A stretch of 64,000 nucleotides of DNA, from contig OZ025263.1 in the NCBI GenBank assembly GCA_964019135.1, positions 35,194,133 to 35,258,132 of the forward strand, given 5' to 3'. A program made the position numbers and the translations under genes. Below the pieces are notes generated by a model. The model saw nothing but the letters and a program-made list of their open reading frames with translations. It was not told the origin of the DNA and did no database searches. This document shows positions 22,586 through 34,511 of this stretch, piece by piece; position 1 is the first letter of the stretch, and each line of letters starts with the position of its first letter. The DNA is from Arenicola marina. Lineage: Eukaryota > Annelida > Polychaeta > Arenicolidae.

Positions 22586-25061
22586 GGTATATCCTGGGAT
22601 TGAGACCCCAGCTAGCTCTCCGCTCCATATGTGTTCGCACGGTGCCATTATGATACAGGACATTGCGCACAATCCCGCAGGCACAGGATCTCGCCGCTCG
22701 TTGCTGTGATGACGTAATCTTATGACGTCATTCTGGGATGATAAGCAAATTATTATTACATTTATTACATTATTACATTTATAATCTTCGTTGGATACGC
22801 GTCATAAATAATGACGTCATTTTCTGACCGTAACGAGTGGCGATATCATGTGACCGGGAGCGAAGGGTGGAACGATGTGACCGAGCAGCCTTCGCCAGCT
22901 GTTTCATTTTAAATTGATTTTATGTACAAAAAAACAGCAGCAAACCTATATGGGGGGGGGGGGCACTACATATCGTTAGGTATATACATATGTGCCGCCC
23001 AAGTGACCCCTTTTTTCGCCTTTTTTCTCTCAGTCCTCGTAGCAGAAATTTAAAATTGTCTCGATGTGCCCATCTGAAAATCATGTCTCCCTGGTAGGAA
23101 GAGAAAAATACAGAATCCCCTCGCCTGCGTGGCGTCTATTCTAGTACATGTACAGGAAAACTAGGAAACGCGCATGTTCAGTTTAGTTTTAAAAATTGCT
23201 CAAGGAGCTAGACACAAATAGGGCCTACGCAAACATTGTCACTTCGATTCGGATAAAATTGCTCATATAGATCCATATAGTGGGGAGGTGGGGTGAGGGT
23301 CGTGCTCCCAGATCACGAAGAATATATTTTTTTATTCCCAGGTCATGACGAATTAAAAGGGGGACCTCTCACACATACAAAGGAAGGGCGGATGCATGAT
23401 ATCAATTGGCGATTTCCAGATTCACGGTTATTTAATATTCAAATTCAGTCCTCTCAAAATATAAGAAATATATCGACTGATTTATTAGTTGCCGCCGCGG
23501 AGGCTTACAATGAGGTAGGTATAGGCGTAAATACAAAAAACGGAAAAAAAAAAACAATGTATTGACGGCTCGTGCTGCAATACTATAACATTTAAAACGA
23601 GATTGTTCCTATACTTTAGATTCTCACCCTACCCACCCCAGCCCCCAAACCCCCACCCCACCCAACCCTGCTCGCCCACAGTTGACGATATCGTGGATCT
23701 GCGCATGTATTGCATGGAGGTAACAAAGGCCGGAGGCGGGGCGGTAAGGCCCTTTCTTTCACACTATTGTAAGGGGCATGCCCAGAACGGTTGCTGTCTG
23801 AACAAACCTAGCACTGGGCATGGGGTACGCAATTATCTCACTGGGGGGCCACCCTCTATATGTCCAATTGTATCATCGTTGTACATGACCTGCCCTAATC
23901 GATGGGTCTACCGCATGTAAAACATACCCAAACGTCTAAAACATGTCCTGGGCTACACCCCTACTCAGCCGATAATAGACAACAACATCAGCTTCCAGGC
24001 AATAGATATCTATCTTATGTTTCTTATCTGGCACAATGCCCGGCCACAGTGAACACAAAACACCTTTTGCGCCTTACCTTCCACTGGTTGACTTATGGGC
24101 ATACGCCCAGCCGTGAACACATACCCTGTCCCGCGTTTTGTCTGTACGATAATGATACCAATTTTACCCCTAGTGCCCCCCCCCCCTCCCCGCCTCCCAT
24201 CGAGGAATACATGGCCCACACACACCTTCTCTCATCCAAAGTGCGTCGCTACTGTAGTAAATATAGAAGATTAATTAAGGCAAAGAAAATCAAACAAACA
24301 GGGGACCAATTAACACTGCAGGGTGTCCAAGATAACGATTGTCGGGATAACAAAATGTCTAAACATCCATTGTAGAATACCTGTAGGGGTAAATATTTAG
24401 CATAAATACACACTAGGGGAGTACACAGATAATTATTCTGTAGCTTGTCTAGCGTACAGCATGATAGCATCGTTCTGACTCGCGAACAAGACTATTTCAA
24501 AAATCGCACCGTAAAATTATGTCCATGTACAATTTAACTGTTGAGAAAAGGGGCGACCTCTAGCGAAAGAGGGGAGTGGAGAGCTGCACGACAGCATACC
24601 GCATTTTGCATGTTTCCGTAACTTTGAGTGACTCTTGCAGGTCAATACACTGTTTTTAAGGTAGAGTCTAGGCCTATTCGTCTTTGTACAGAGTTGACAA
24701 TGCTTTTGGAGTTAATATTACTCAAATACTTTGTGATAAGAAGACATTCAAGCATAAACGTGCAAATTGAATGGTATCTTAGCCAAACGTGCCAACCATG
24801 ACCTTAGTTTAACTGGCAAACGTCTGAGCGATAAAAGGGTCACTTGAAATGTTGTCGTTGGCTTGGGAGCTGTCAGTTTATCGTCAACACTGGCACCATA
24901 AAGCGACGGAGGGGGGGGGGGGGGCATATACAGGCCCCTTACCCCCCCCCCCTTCCTCCGTCTCTATACAGTACCAGTGATTGTTCTTGCAGAGGCAACA
25001 ACTACACATACTTGTTAGTTGGCATTTTCATTTGATTAGCTTAATTTGTTTTCTTCAAAAC
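22586..25061. other. Unique region, no confirmed gene
   Basis: About 2.5 kb with several homopolymer runs (G-run near 22950, C-run near 24180, G- and C-runs near 24910-24955). Two TGACGTCA palindromes lie near 22726 and 22815, around an AT-rich stretch. Open frames of 90, 105 and 157 codons (23293-24375) show no domain that I recognise and overlap low-complexity proline codons. I would not call them genes. Confidence 0.4.
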
Positions 25062-26112
25062 TACTGTCATTTACGTATGTTTTGGAACACCTGAAAAATA
25101 ATTACAAGCCTGGGTGTTCCAAAACATACAGTCAAAAAAAAAGTGGGGTGGGGCGGGGGGTGGGTGGTAAAGGGTAGGGGGCTTGTACGGTCAGTCAGCT
25201 TAAGCTTCTGTAGCCGTAGCCACCACAGGATGCGTGTAAGGGGCAGGGTGGGGTAAGGTCAGCACACAGTATTTGGCTTCCTTGCTTCCTGTCAAACAAA
25301 GCCTAGCACGAGTGTAAAGGGATTGGTCGAGAAGGAGGGGGAGGGGGGAGGTGTCACGAACTAGCCTCTTTGTTACTGCAGGCACTTGGCGAGCTGAGAG
25401 GAATAGCCCTCCATTGACGACGGGGGTGGGGTGGGCAGTGGTTGGAATGGGGATTACTTTCAGTCAACCAGCTCTGATGGAGAGAAGAGAAGCGGAGAAA
25501 TGTGCGTTACATGGCTAGGTAGGAGTGGAGGGTGGTGCAAACAGAGCAGTCAGGCAGCGCAGAAATAAAACAATGTATGCAAGTCAGGGGGAGGGGGGTG
25601 GAAGGGGGTGCAGGGAGAGGCGGTCAGTCAGGCAGCGCAGACATATATACAATGAACGCGCAGGTACCACCGCGAGTTTTGACTGACATTTGATATGCCC
25701 CGAAACGTACACAACTCCTTTACAATATTACCCATTTGAGTAGCTTAAGTGATATTGGATGGGCGGTAAGTGTGGGAACTGATGCCTAAAAGTTAGGAGG
25801 GTGCTGGATCGGAGGTTGATACTCCCCTATTGCCCTATTGAGACCGATTTCAATGTTATAGGTCAGATATCTTCACAGCCGCGACCTAAGTAAATAGATC
25901 TATTTCCGGAAAATTAGGGTGTACTAAAACATTGATACAAAAAAATTACCCACCGTCTGTGGTGTACTAAAACATTGATACAAAAAAATTACCCACCGTC
26001 TGTGGTGTACTAAAACATACAGCCACAAAAAATAATTATTTTTTCCAAAATTGGGGGTGTTCCAAAACATAGGGACATTTTTGGTGTTCCAAAACATACG
26101 TAAATGACGGTA
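25062..26112. mobile_element. Non-autonomous DNA transposon with TA duplication and subterminal repeats
   Basis: The ends are inverted repeats: 25064-25091 (CTGTCATTTACGTATG, then TTTTGGAACACC) matches the reverse complement of 26083-26110 at all but one position. Both ends are flanked by TA (25062-25063 and 26111-26112), the target duplication of Tc1/mariner-like and some other superfamilies. Inside the ends, GGTGTTCCAAAACATA or the related GGTGTACTAAAACATT recurs, once on the left near 25112 and at least four times on the right (25960-26100). Such subterminal arrays are typical transposase-binding zones. No transposase frame is present. The right end stops only 54 bp before the start codon of the COX14-like gene. 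Confidence 0.75.
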
Positions 26113-26165
26113 AGTCTTATACTCCTTGTAAAAATATGGGTTTTATACCAAGGTTTACTTTTCAG

Positions 26166-26289
26166 ATGCTGCGTATAAGTAAAAACCGCTTATATGACAG
26201 TCTACACCGATCAGTGGTCTCAGTACTGATTGGCTTCACAGCTGTAGGTACTGCATGGCTGGGGTTCAAGGGATACATGTGGGTGACAT
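26166..26289 (+). CDS. COX14-like gene, first coding exon
   Basis: 124 nt encoding residues 1-41 plus one base of codon 42. It holds the conserved-looking DSLHR segment and the whole membrane span. The acceptor is TTTCAG directly before ATG; the donor GTAAGTAC at 26290 is near consensus. Confidence 0.7.
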
Positions 26290-29200
26290 GTAAGTACCCA
26301 GCTGACCGTATATTGGCAGATTACCCTTTTTGTTCTAGTCCAAATCAGTCTTCACATGTGTAAAAATCTAAATACACAATAGATGGAAAAATATGAGGAA
26401 TTGTTATCCTGAATAACAGAAGTTTAATACTGTTAATGTTGTACTTGTAGAGTACCTGGACTTTACATTGGATCTACCCTGACGCTAGGGAATGCCTTTG
26501 TACTGTAGTTTATAGACTACAGGTCGGCTGTACCCTGACACCAGGGAATGCCTTTATACTGTAGTTTATAGACTACAGGTCGGCTGTACCCTGACACTAG
26601 GGAATGCCTTTGTACTGTAGTTTATAGACCACAGGTCGGCTGTACCCAGACACCAGGGAGTGCTTTTGTACTGTAGTTTATAGACCACAGGTCGGCTGTA
26701 CCCAGACACCAGGGAGTGCCTTTGTACTGTAGTTTATAGACTACAGGTTGGCTGTACCCTGACACCAGGGAGTGCCTTTGTACTGTAGTTTATAGACTAC
26801 AGGTCGGCTGTACCCTGACACCAGGGAATGCCTTTGTACTGTAGTTTATAGACTACAGGTCGGCTGTACCCAGACACCAGGGAGTGCCTTTGTACTGTAG
26901 TTTATAGACTACAGGTCGGCTGTACCCTGACACCAGGGGGTGCCTTTGTACTGTAGTTTATAGACTACAGGTCGGCTGTACCCTGACACCAGGGAGTGCC
27001 TTTGTACTGTAGTTTATAGACTACAGGTCGGCTGTACCCAGACACCAGGGAGTGCCTTTGTACTGTAGTTTATAGACTACAGGTCGGCTGTACCCTGACA
27101 CCAGGGAGTGCCTTTGTACTGTAGTTTATAGACTACAGGTCGGCTGTACCCAGACACCAGGGAGTGCCTTTGTACTGTAGTTTATAGACTACAGGTCGGC
27201 TGTACCCTGACACCAGGGGGTGCCTTTGTACTGTAGTTTATAGACTACAGGTCGGCTGTACCCTGACACCAGGGAGTGCCTTTGTACTGTAGTTTATAGA
27301 CTACAGGTCGGCTGTACCCTGACACCAGGGAGTGCCTTTGTACTGTAGTTTATAGACTACAGGTCGGCTGTACCCTGACACCAGGGAGTGCCTTTGTACT
27401 GTAGTTTATAGACTACAGGTCGGCTGTACCCTGACACCAGGGAATGCTTTTGTACTGTAGTTTATAAACTACAGGTCGCCTGTACCCTGACACCAGGGAG
27501 TGCCTTCGTACTGTAGTTTATAGACTACAGGTCGGCTGTACCTTGACACCAGGGTGTGCCTTCGTACTGTAGTTTATAGACCACAGGTCGGTTGTACCCT
27601 GACACCAGGGAGTGCCTTTGTACTGTAGTTTATAAACTACAGGTCGGTTGTACCCTGACACCAGGGAGTGCCTTTGTACTGTAGTTTATAGACTACAGGT
27701 CGGCTGTACCCTGACACCAGGGAGTGCCTTTGTACTGTAGTTTACAGACCACAGGTCGGTTGTACCCTGACACCAGGGAGTGCCTTTGTACTGTAGTTTA
27801 TAGACCACAGGTCGGTTGTACCCTGACACCAGGGAATGCCTTTGTACTGTAGTTTATAGACCATAGGTCGGTTGTACCCTGACACCAGGGAATGCCTTTG
27901 TACTGTAGTTTATAGACCATAGGTCGGTTGTGCCCTGACACCAGGGAGTGCCTTTGTACTGTAGTTTATAGACCACAGGTCGGCTGTACCCTGACACCAT
28001 GGAGTGCCTTTGTACTGTAGTTTATAGACTACAGGTCGGCTGTACCCCGACACCAGGGAATACCTTTGTACTGTAGTTTATAGACTACAGGTCGGTTGTA
28101 CCCTGACACCAGGGAGTGCCTTTGTACTGTAGTTTATAGACTACAGGTCGGCTGTACCCCGACACCAGGGAATACCTTTATACTGTAGTTTATAGACCAC
28201 AGGTCGGCTGTACCCTGAAACCAGGGAGTGCCTTTGTACTGTAGTTTATAGACCACAGGTCGGCTGTACCCAGACACCAGGGAGTGCTTTTGTACTGTAG
28301 TTTATAGACCACAGGTCGGCTGTACCCAGACACCAGGGAGTGCCTTTGTACTGTAGTTTATAGACTACAGGTTGGCTGTACCCTGACACCAGGGAGTGCC
28401 TTTGTACTGTAGTTTATAGACTACAGGTTGGCTGTACCCTGACACCAGGGAGTGCCTTTGTACTGTAGTTTATAGACTACAGGTCGGCTGTACCCTGACA
28501 CCAGGGAGTGCCTTTGTACTGTAGTTTATAGACCACAGGTCGGCTGTACCCAGACACCAGGGAGTGCCTTTGTACTGTAGTTTATAGACTACAGGTTGGC
28601 TGTACCCTGACACCAGGGAGTGCCTTTGTACTGTAGTTTATAGACTACAGGTCGGCTGTACCCTGACACCAGGGAGTGCCTTTGTACTGTAGTTTATAGA
28701 CTACAGGTCGGCTGTACCCTGACACCAGGGAGTGCCTTTGTACTGTAGTTTATAGACTACAGGTCGGCTGTACCCTGACACCAGGGAGTGCCTTTGTACT
28801 GTAGTTTATAGACCATAGGTCGGTTGTGCCCTGACACCAGGGAGTGCCTTTGTACTGTAGTTTATAGACCACAGGTCGGCTGTACCCTGACACCATGGAG
28901 TGCCTTTGTACTGTAGTTTATAGACTACAGGTCGGCTGTACCCCGACACCAGGGAATACCTTTGTACTGTAGTTTATAGACTACAGGTCGGTTGTACCCT
29001 GACACCAGGGAGTGCCTTTGTACTGTAGTTTATAGACTACAGGTCGGCTGTACCCCGACACCAGGGAATACCTTTATACTGTAGTTTATAGACCACAGGT
29101 CGGCTGTACCCTGAAACCAGGGAGTGCCTTTGTACTGTAGTTTATAGACCACAGGTCGGCTGTACCCAGACACCAGGGAGTGCTTTTGTACTGTAGTTTA

Positions 29201-31707
29201 TAGACCACAGGTCGGCTGTACCCAGACACCAGGGAGTGCCTTTGTACTGTAGTTTATAGACTACAGGTTGGCTGTACCCTGACACCAGGGAGTGCCTTTG
29301 TACTGTAGTTTATAGACTACAGGTTGGCTGTACCCTGACACCAGGGAGTGCCTTTGTACTGTAGTTTATAGACTACAGGTCGGCTGTACCCTGACACCAG
29401 GGAGTGCCTTTGTACTGTAGTTTATAGACCACAGGTCGGCTGTACCCAGACACCAGGGAGTGCCTTTGTACTGTAGTTTATAGACTACAGGTTGGCTGTA
29501 CCCTGACACCAGGGAGTGCCTTTGTACTGTAGTTTATAGACTACAGGTCGGCTGTACCCTGACACCAGGGAGTGCCTTTGTACTGTAGTTTATAGACTAC
29601 AGGTCGGCTGTACCCTGACACCAGGGAGTGCCTTTGTACTGTAGTTTATAGACTACAGGTCGGCTGTACCCTGACACCAGGGAGTGCCTTTGTACTGTAG
29701 TTTATAGACTACAGGTCGGCTGTACCCTGACACCAGGGAGTGCCTTTGTACTGTAGTTTATAGACTACAGGTCGGCTGTACCCTGACACCAGGGAATGCC
29801 TTTGTACTGTAGTTTATAAACTACAGGTCGCCTGTACCCTGACACCAGGGAGTGCCTTCGTACTGTAGTTTATAGACTATAGGTCGGCTGTACCTTGACA
29901 CCAGGGTGTGCCTTCGTACTGTAGTTTATAGACCACAGGTCGGTTGTACCCTGACACCAGGGAGTGCCTTTGTACTGTAGTTTATAAACTACAGGTCGGT
30001 TGTACCCTGACACCAGGGAGTGCCTTTGTACTGTAGTTTATAGACTACAGGTCGGCTGTACCCTGACACCAGGGAGTGCCTTTGTACTGTAGTTTACAGA
30101 CCACAGGTCGGTTGTACCCTGACACCAGGGAGTGCCTTTGTACTGTAGTTTATAGACCACAGGTCGGCTGTACCCTGACACCAGGGAGTGCCTTTGTACT
30201 GTAGTTTATAGACCACAGGTCGGCTGTACCCTGACACCATGGAGTGCCTTTGTACTGTAGTTTATAGACTACAGGTCGGCTGTACCCCGACACCAGGGAA
30301 TACCTTTGTACTGTAGTTTATAGACTACAGGTCGGTTGTACCCTGACACCAGGGAGTGCCTTTATACTGTAGTTTATAGACCACAGGTCGGCTGTACCCT
30401 GACACTAGGGAATGCCTTTGTACTGTAGTTTATAGACTACAGGTCGGCTGTACCCTGACACCAGGGAGTGCCTTCGTACTGTAGTTTATAGACCACAGGT
30501 CGGCTGTACCCCGACACCAGGGAGTGCCTTTGTACTGTAGTTTATAGACTACAGGTCGGCTGTACCCTGACACCAGGGAATGCCTTTGTACTGTAGTTTA
30601 TAGACTACAGGTCGGCTGTACCCTGACACCAGGGAGTGCCTTTGTACTGTAGTTTATAGACTACAGGTCGGCTGTACCCTGACACCAGGGAGTGCCTTCG
30701 TACTGTAGTTTATAGACCACAGGTCGGCTGTACCCCGACACCAGGGAGTGCCTTTGTACTGTAGTTTATAGACTACAGGTCGGCTGTACCCTGACACCAG
30801 GGAGTGCCTTTATACTGTAGTTTATAGACTACAGGTCGGCTGTACCCTGACACCAGGGAATGCCTTTGTACTGTAGTTTATAGACTACAGGTCGGCTGTA
30901 CCCTGACACCAGGGAGTGCCTTTATACTGTAGTTTATAGACTACAGGTCGGCTGTACCCTGACACCAGGGAATGCCTTTGTACTGTAGTTTATAGACTAC
31001 AGGTCGGCTGTACCCTGACACCAGGGAGTGCCTTTATACTGTAGTTTATAGACTACAGGTCGGCTGTACCCTGACACCAGGGAATGCCTTTGTACTGTAG
31101 TTTATAGACCACAGGTCGGCTGTACCCCGACACCAGGGAGTGCCTTTGTACTGTAGTTTATAGACTACAGGTCGGCTGTACCCTGACACCAGGGAGTGCC
31201 TTTATACTGTAGTTTATAGACTACAGGTCGGATGTACCCTGACACCAGGGAATGCCTTTGTACTGTAGTTTATAGACCACAGGTCGGCTGTACCCCGACA
31301 CCAGGGAGTGCCTTTGTACTGTAGTTTATAGACTACAGGTCGGTTGTACCCTGACACCAGGGAGTGCCTTTGTACTGTAGTTTATAGACTACAGGTCGGC
31401 TGTACCCTGACACCAGGGAGTGCCTTTGTACTGTAGTTTATAGACTACAGGTCGGTTGTACCCTGACACCAGGGAGTGCCTTTGTACTGTAGTTTATAGA
31501 CTACAGGTCGGTTGTACCCTGACACCAGGGAGTGCCTTTTCAATGGGATTGAGACGTGATGGTGGCCGTGTTGTCGTTGCAGACTCTCGTCCCCAGAGGG
31601 CAGAAGAATACAGGAGACAGCTGGAAAGTAAAGTGTCTGAGGAACAACAAATTCGTGAATCAGAGTTACTACGGGAGCAGAGTGCGGCAGAGACACCAAA
31701 ATATTAA
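26166..31707 (+). CDS. COX14-like small mitochondrial membrane protein, two coding exons
   Basis: Two exons join in phase: 26166-26289 and 31583-31707, giving 82 residues. ATG at 26166 follows TTTACTTTTCAG, a good 3' splice site, so a 5' UTR intron probably lies upstream. The first exon ends ACAT/GTAAGTAC, and the second begins after TTGTCGTTGCAG; the split codon becomes Tyr42. The product has a short basic N-terminus, RLYDSLHR at 8-15, one membrane span at about 16-40 (VVSVLIGFTAVGTAWLGFKG) and a charged helical tail (RPQRAEEYRRQLESK). The D..HR..V..L.G.T..GT..L pattern followed by a charged tail resembles COX14, an inner-membrane factor that assists cytochrome c oxidase subunit 1 assembly. 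COX14 proteins are usually 55-75 residues, so this one is slightly long. An in-frame ATG at 26136 lies before the acceptor and is less likely. Gene structure is well supported; the family name is an inference. Confidence 0.65.
26470..31537. repeat. 56-bp satellite filling the COX14-like intron, about 90 copies
   Basis: The unit contains TACCCTGACACCAGGGAGTG, CCTTTGTACTGTAGTTTATA and GACTACAGGTCGGCTG. CTGTAGTTTATAGACTACAG within each unit is an almost perfect inverted repeat that can fold as a hairpin in RNA or DNA. A rare CACCATGGAG variant occurs at about 27997, 28893 and 30237, spaced 16 and 24 units, with matching neighbours, so long blocks were duplicated. Together with short flanks the array makes up nearly all of the 5293-bp intron (26290-31582). 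Confidence 0.97.
31583..31707 (+). CDS. COX14-like gene, last coding exon
   Basis: 125 nt encoding the end of codon 42 and residues 43-82, with TAA at 31705-31707. The product part is a Glu/Arg/Gln-rich amphipathic helix ending LREQSAAETPKY. The last 39 coding bases plus TAAGGG... form the first unit of the following 42-bp array. Confidence 0.7.
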
Positions 31708-31920
31708 GGGCTACGGGAGCAGAGTGCGGCAGAGACACCAACATATTAAGGGCGACGGGAGCAGAGTGCGGCAGAGACACCAACATATTAAGGGCGACGG
31801 GAGCAGAGTGCGGCAGAGACACCAACATATTAAAGGCGACGGGAGCAGAGTGCGGCAGAGACACCAACATATTAAGGGCGACGGGAGCAGAGTGCGGCAG
31901 AGACACCAACATATTAAGGG
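31669..31920 (+). repeat. 42-bp array made from the C-terminal codons and stop of the COX14-like gene, 6 units
   Basis: Six 42-bp units run from 31669 to 31920. The first is the real coding end (LREQSAAETPKY, stop, GGG); the other five repeat it in the 3' UTR with few changes (CTA to CGA, AAA to ACA). 42 is a multiple of three, so each unit repeats the same frame and its own TAA. Confidence 0.95.
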
Positions 31921-32155
31921 CTACTGTATAATAGACTCTTGTTTCGTCGTGGAAGAGTGATGTGGAATGAAAGGAAGTGATTGCGTACATGTTACAGTGT
32001 GTTTAGTACTGATGTAAGTCGTCCCCTCGATGGCGGCTGTGGGGCTACCACTCTCCTCTTCCGCTACCTTGCCGGTAGGGGGCCGTGAGCTGGTGAGGAT
32101 CCTCCCGATACCGGAGTGCAAATCTTGTCCCCCGAGAACAATGCAGTGAGAATTG

Positions 32156-32161
32156 AATAAA
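32156..32161 (+). other. Polyadenylation signal AATAAA
   Basis: AATAAA lies about 450 bp after the stop codon of the COX14-like gene and 236 bp after its 42-bp array. It is the first canonical signal downstream and is likely to end that mRNA. Confidence 0.5.
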
Positions 32162-34511
32162 CATGATAACATACGCTTTCTTGGATATTTATATGTTAAA
32201 TTAGTGAATTATCATTCTCTTATTAACTTCATCATCAGCTTCTTACACTACTACTATTATATAGAGGAGTCACAATGGCTGCTGCTTTACCACAAACCGT
32301 TGAAATTGGAAATTGTAAGCTGTTCAGTAAGCAATTTTTCACATATATTTTCGGAATATTTTTAAAAAGCGTTCTGGACACATAGCCTGACTGTGTAAAT
32401 GTTAACTCCATGAGAAATAGAGGTGTCATCACATGTCAAAAGATAAAATAAAAGCTGTAATATGCAAATGTTAATGACGTACTACACAAGAAGGCCACTT
32501 TCCCACCAGAACCACTACAAAGATTGTGCTGCCTTCTAGTGAGCCATTTCGTAGTTAACCAAGGACTTTTGCTGCCATATAGTTAGCCATTTGGTAACAA
32601 TATTGATACCGTGCGGGGCAGACAGACATGGCGCCCAGCAGGATGCTTCAGTTCACATGGGAAGAAGACAACCAAGTGTATCGCTCTCAAACAAAAACAT
32701 TTAATGATTTATTTCAACACTAGATACAGATTTCATCCATGGTACAAGAATCTTGACATGATACAAGGAAAAAGAGGCCATTTTACAACAAGTCTGCTGC
32801 CTGTGACGAAGGGAATATATTTAAATATACATTCACAAACAGTATTGTGTTAACTTAATGCTATAATACATACTCACATCTATAGGACCTTGCCATGCGC
32901 AAACGGAAAGACGTCCAGATAGCAAGTTACACACCTTCATGGTTGACTGTTTCTGAGGAAACCTGGGAAAGCCAATAAAAACTCAACTGTCGGATACATT
33001 CTGCGGCAGACTAAAATGTCTCCCACATAACTATACCCAGTTGCTAAACACCAAAGACACGGTTAAAATCTGTGAGCCAGCTATCCTAGCTATGCCACAG
33101 TTTATCATATATAGTAAAATAATTATGTTTTGTATCGTATATTGAAGAATTGCGACATCTAGGCTTCGACCGGCAGGCAGTGTAGTCAACATGTAGCGGT
33201 TTCCATAGACCATCCGTGTCATAACACCCAGCCAGGTTTCGTAAAATACTTTCCAATCTGTGTTGCGTATAATCACAATAACGAGTTTTTCGTTGAAGAA
33301 ATGCAGTACAGTTTGTAGCAGCCGACCCCGGTAACTTGGTTCCCTATCCCGCATGGCGAGCTCGCTGGGACCAACCCAAGGGAAACCCTCAAGGAGGTCC
33401 TCAACTCACATCAGGTGTGGTACCGATCGGCTCCTTGCTTAGGCCCGCGTGATCGGTGTTGAGGCGGAATCGCCGACTGCCAAAGTGCGAGAACAGCTGT
33501 ATGAAGCAGGAATGGGCTGGAGGCTGACCCGCGGGTCAAGGTGTCTGGCGGCACTGTGGGTACTGAGCTATCGACCAGCCACTGGCCGCCCTCTCCCAAA
33601 GTGTCCAGTCTTAATAATAAAAACGCTTCCTACGTTCTGGTCATTAACCGTAGAAGTCACTCACTCATAATCACACATAACAGTTAAAGCTACACAAAGT
33701 CACTTTCAAGTGATTAGTAAGAGGGTCCGAATGAACTTAAGCCTTTATCACGAACAGCAATTGCGTAAATTGTCTTTCCAATAAGAACCCAGTCGACATC
33801 CCTTAAACTCTTCACGTTCACAGACCAACAACACTGACTGAACCGAACCACAAGACATGAATAGATCAACATCGAATAACGAAACAAAAAATATGGTCCC
33901 TGATAGTTTACGTCGAAGTGTACTGAATATTACAAACTTATGCCTGACCCACAAACCCAAGTACAATAACTACATTGTTGAGCTTAGCTTTCGACCTCTC
34001 CAGCCAGCCCACCACCTCAAACTGTTCTTATTCAACCAGGAACCTCATCTAAATTAAATCCTCCAGTATCTCGTTAGCTGTACCAATGACGCAGTGACTC
34101 GACTGTGGGTCTCACGGCAGTGTTTCCAGGCGACAGGAGAGTGTTCCCGCGCAATACGTACACATAACCCGTTAAGCTCTCCTCATTGAGGCAACACATA
34201 CAAAACATAATCCACTATTCATCATTATAATGGTCACCAGTTATACATCGTGATAGCACCAACATTATAACCGCTAAAGACAGATCCATTGTAAAGTAAT
34301 CACCACTCCTCCGTTAAAACCACTAGGTAAGAGGACAGTCTAAATAAAGTACTATTAGAAAACAGATTATGTATCAGTCTAACCAGAAGGCATTCAAGAA
34401 GAGTTTTACGAGAGCAACTAATAGGAGGCAAATCTAAATATAGCTCAGACTGAAGTCCGTTTAGAGAACAGTCTTTGATAGCTCTAGCTGCGGATGACGT
34501 CACCACTCGAT
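32162..34511. other. Unique region, no gene recognised
   Basis: About 2.3 kb, AT-rich. Short open frames occur on both strands (62-107 codons). None has a recognisable domain, although 33031-33354 on the minus strand is a mixed-composition frame of 107 codons. No tRNA or rRNA was recognised. Confidence 0.4.

Noticed and set aside
23293-24375. Open frames of 90, 105 and 157 codons as a possible gene
   Set aside because: No domain, overlap with homopolymer and Pro-rich tracts, no coherent splice pattern.
26136-26165. Earlier in-frame ATG for the COX14-like protein
   Set aside because: The bases between this ATG and the one at 26166 end in TTTACTTTTCAG, a better fit to an intron end; the added residues are not typical of the family.
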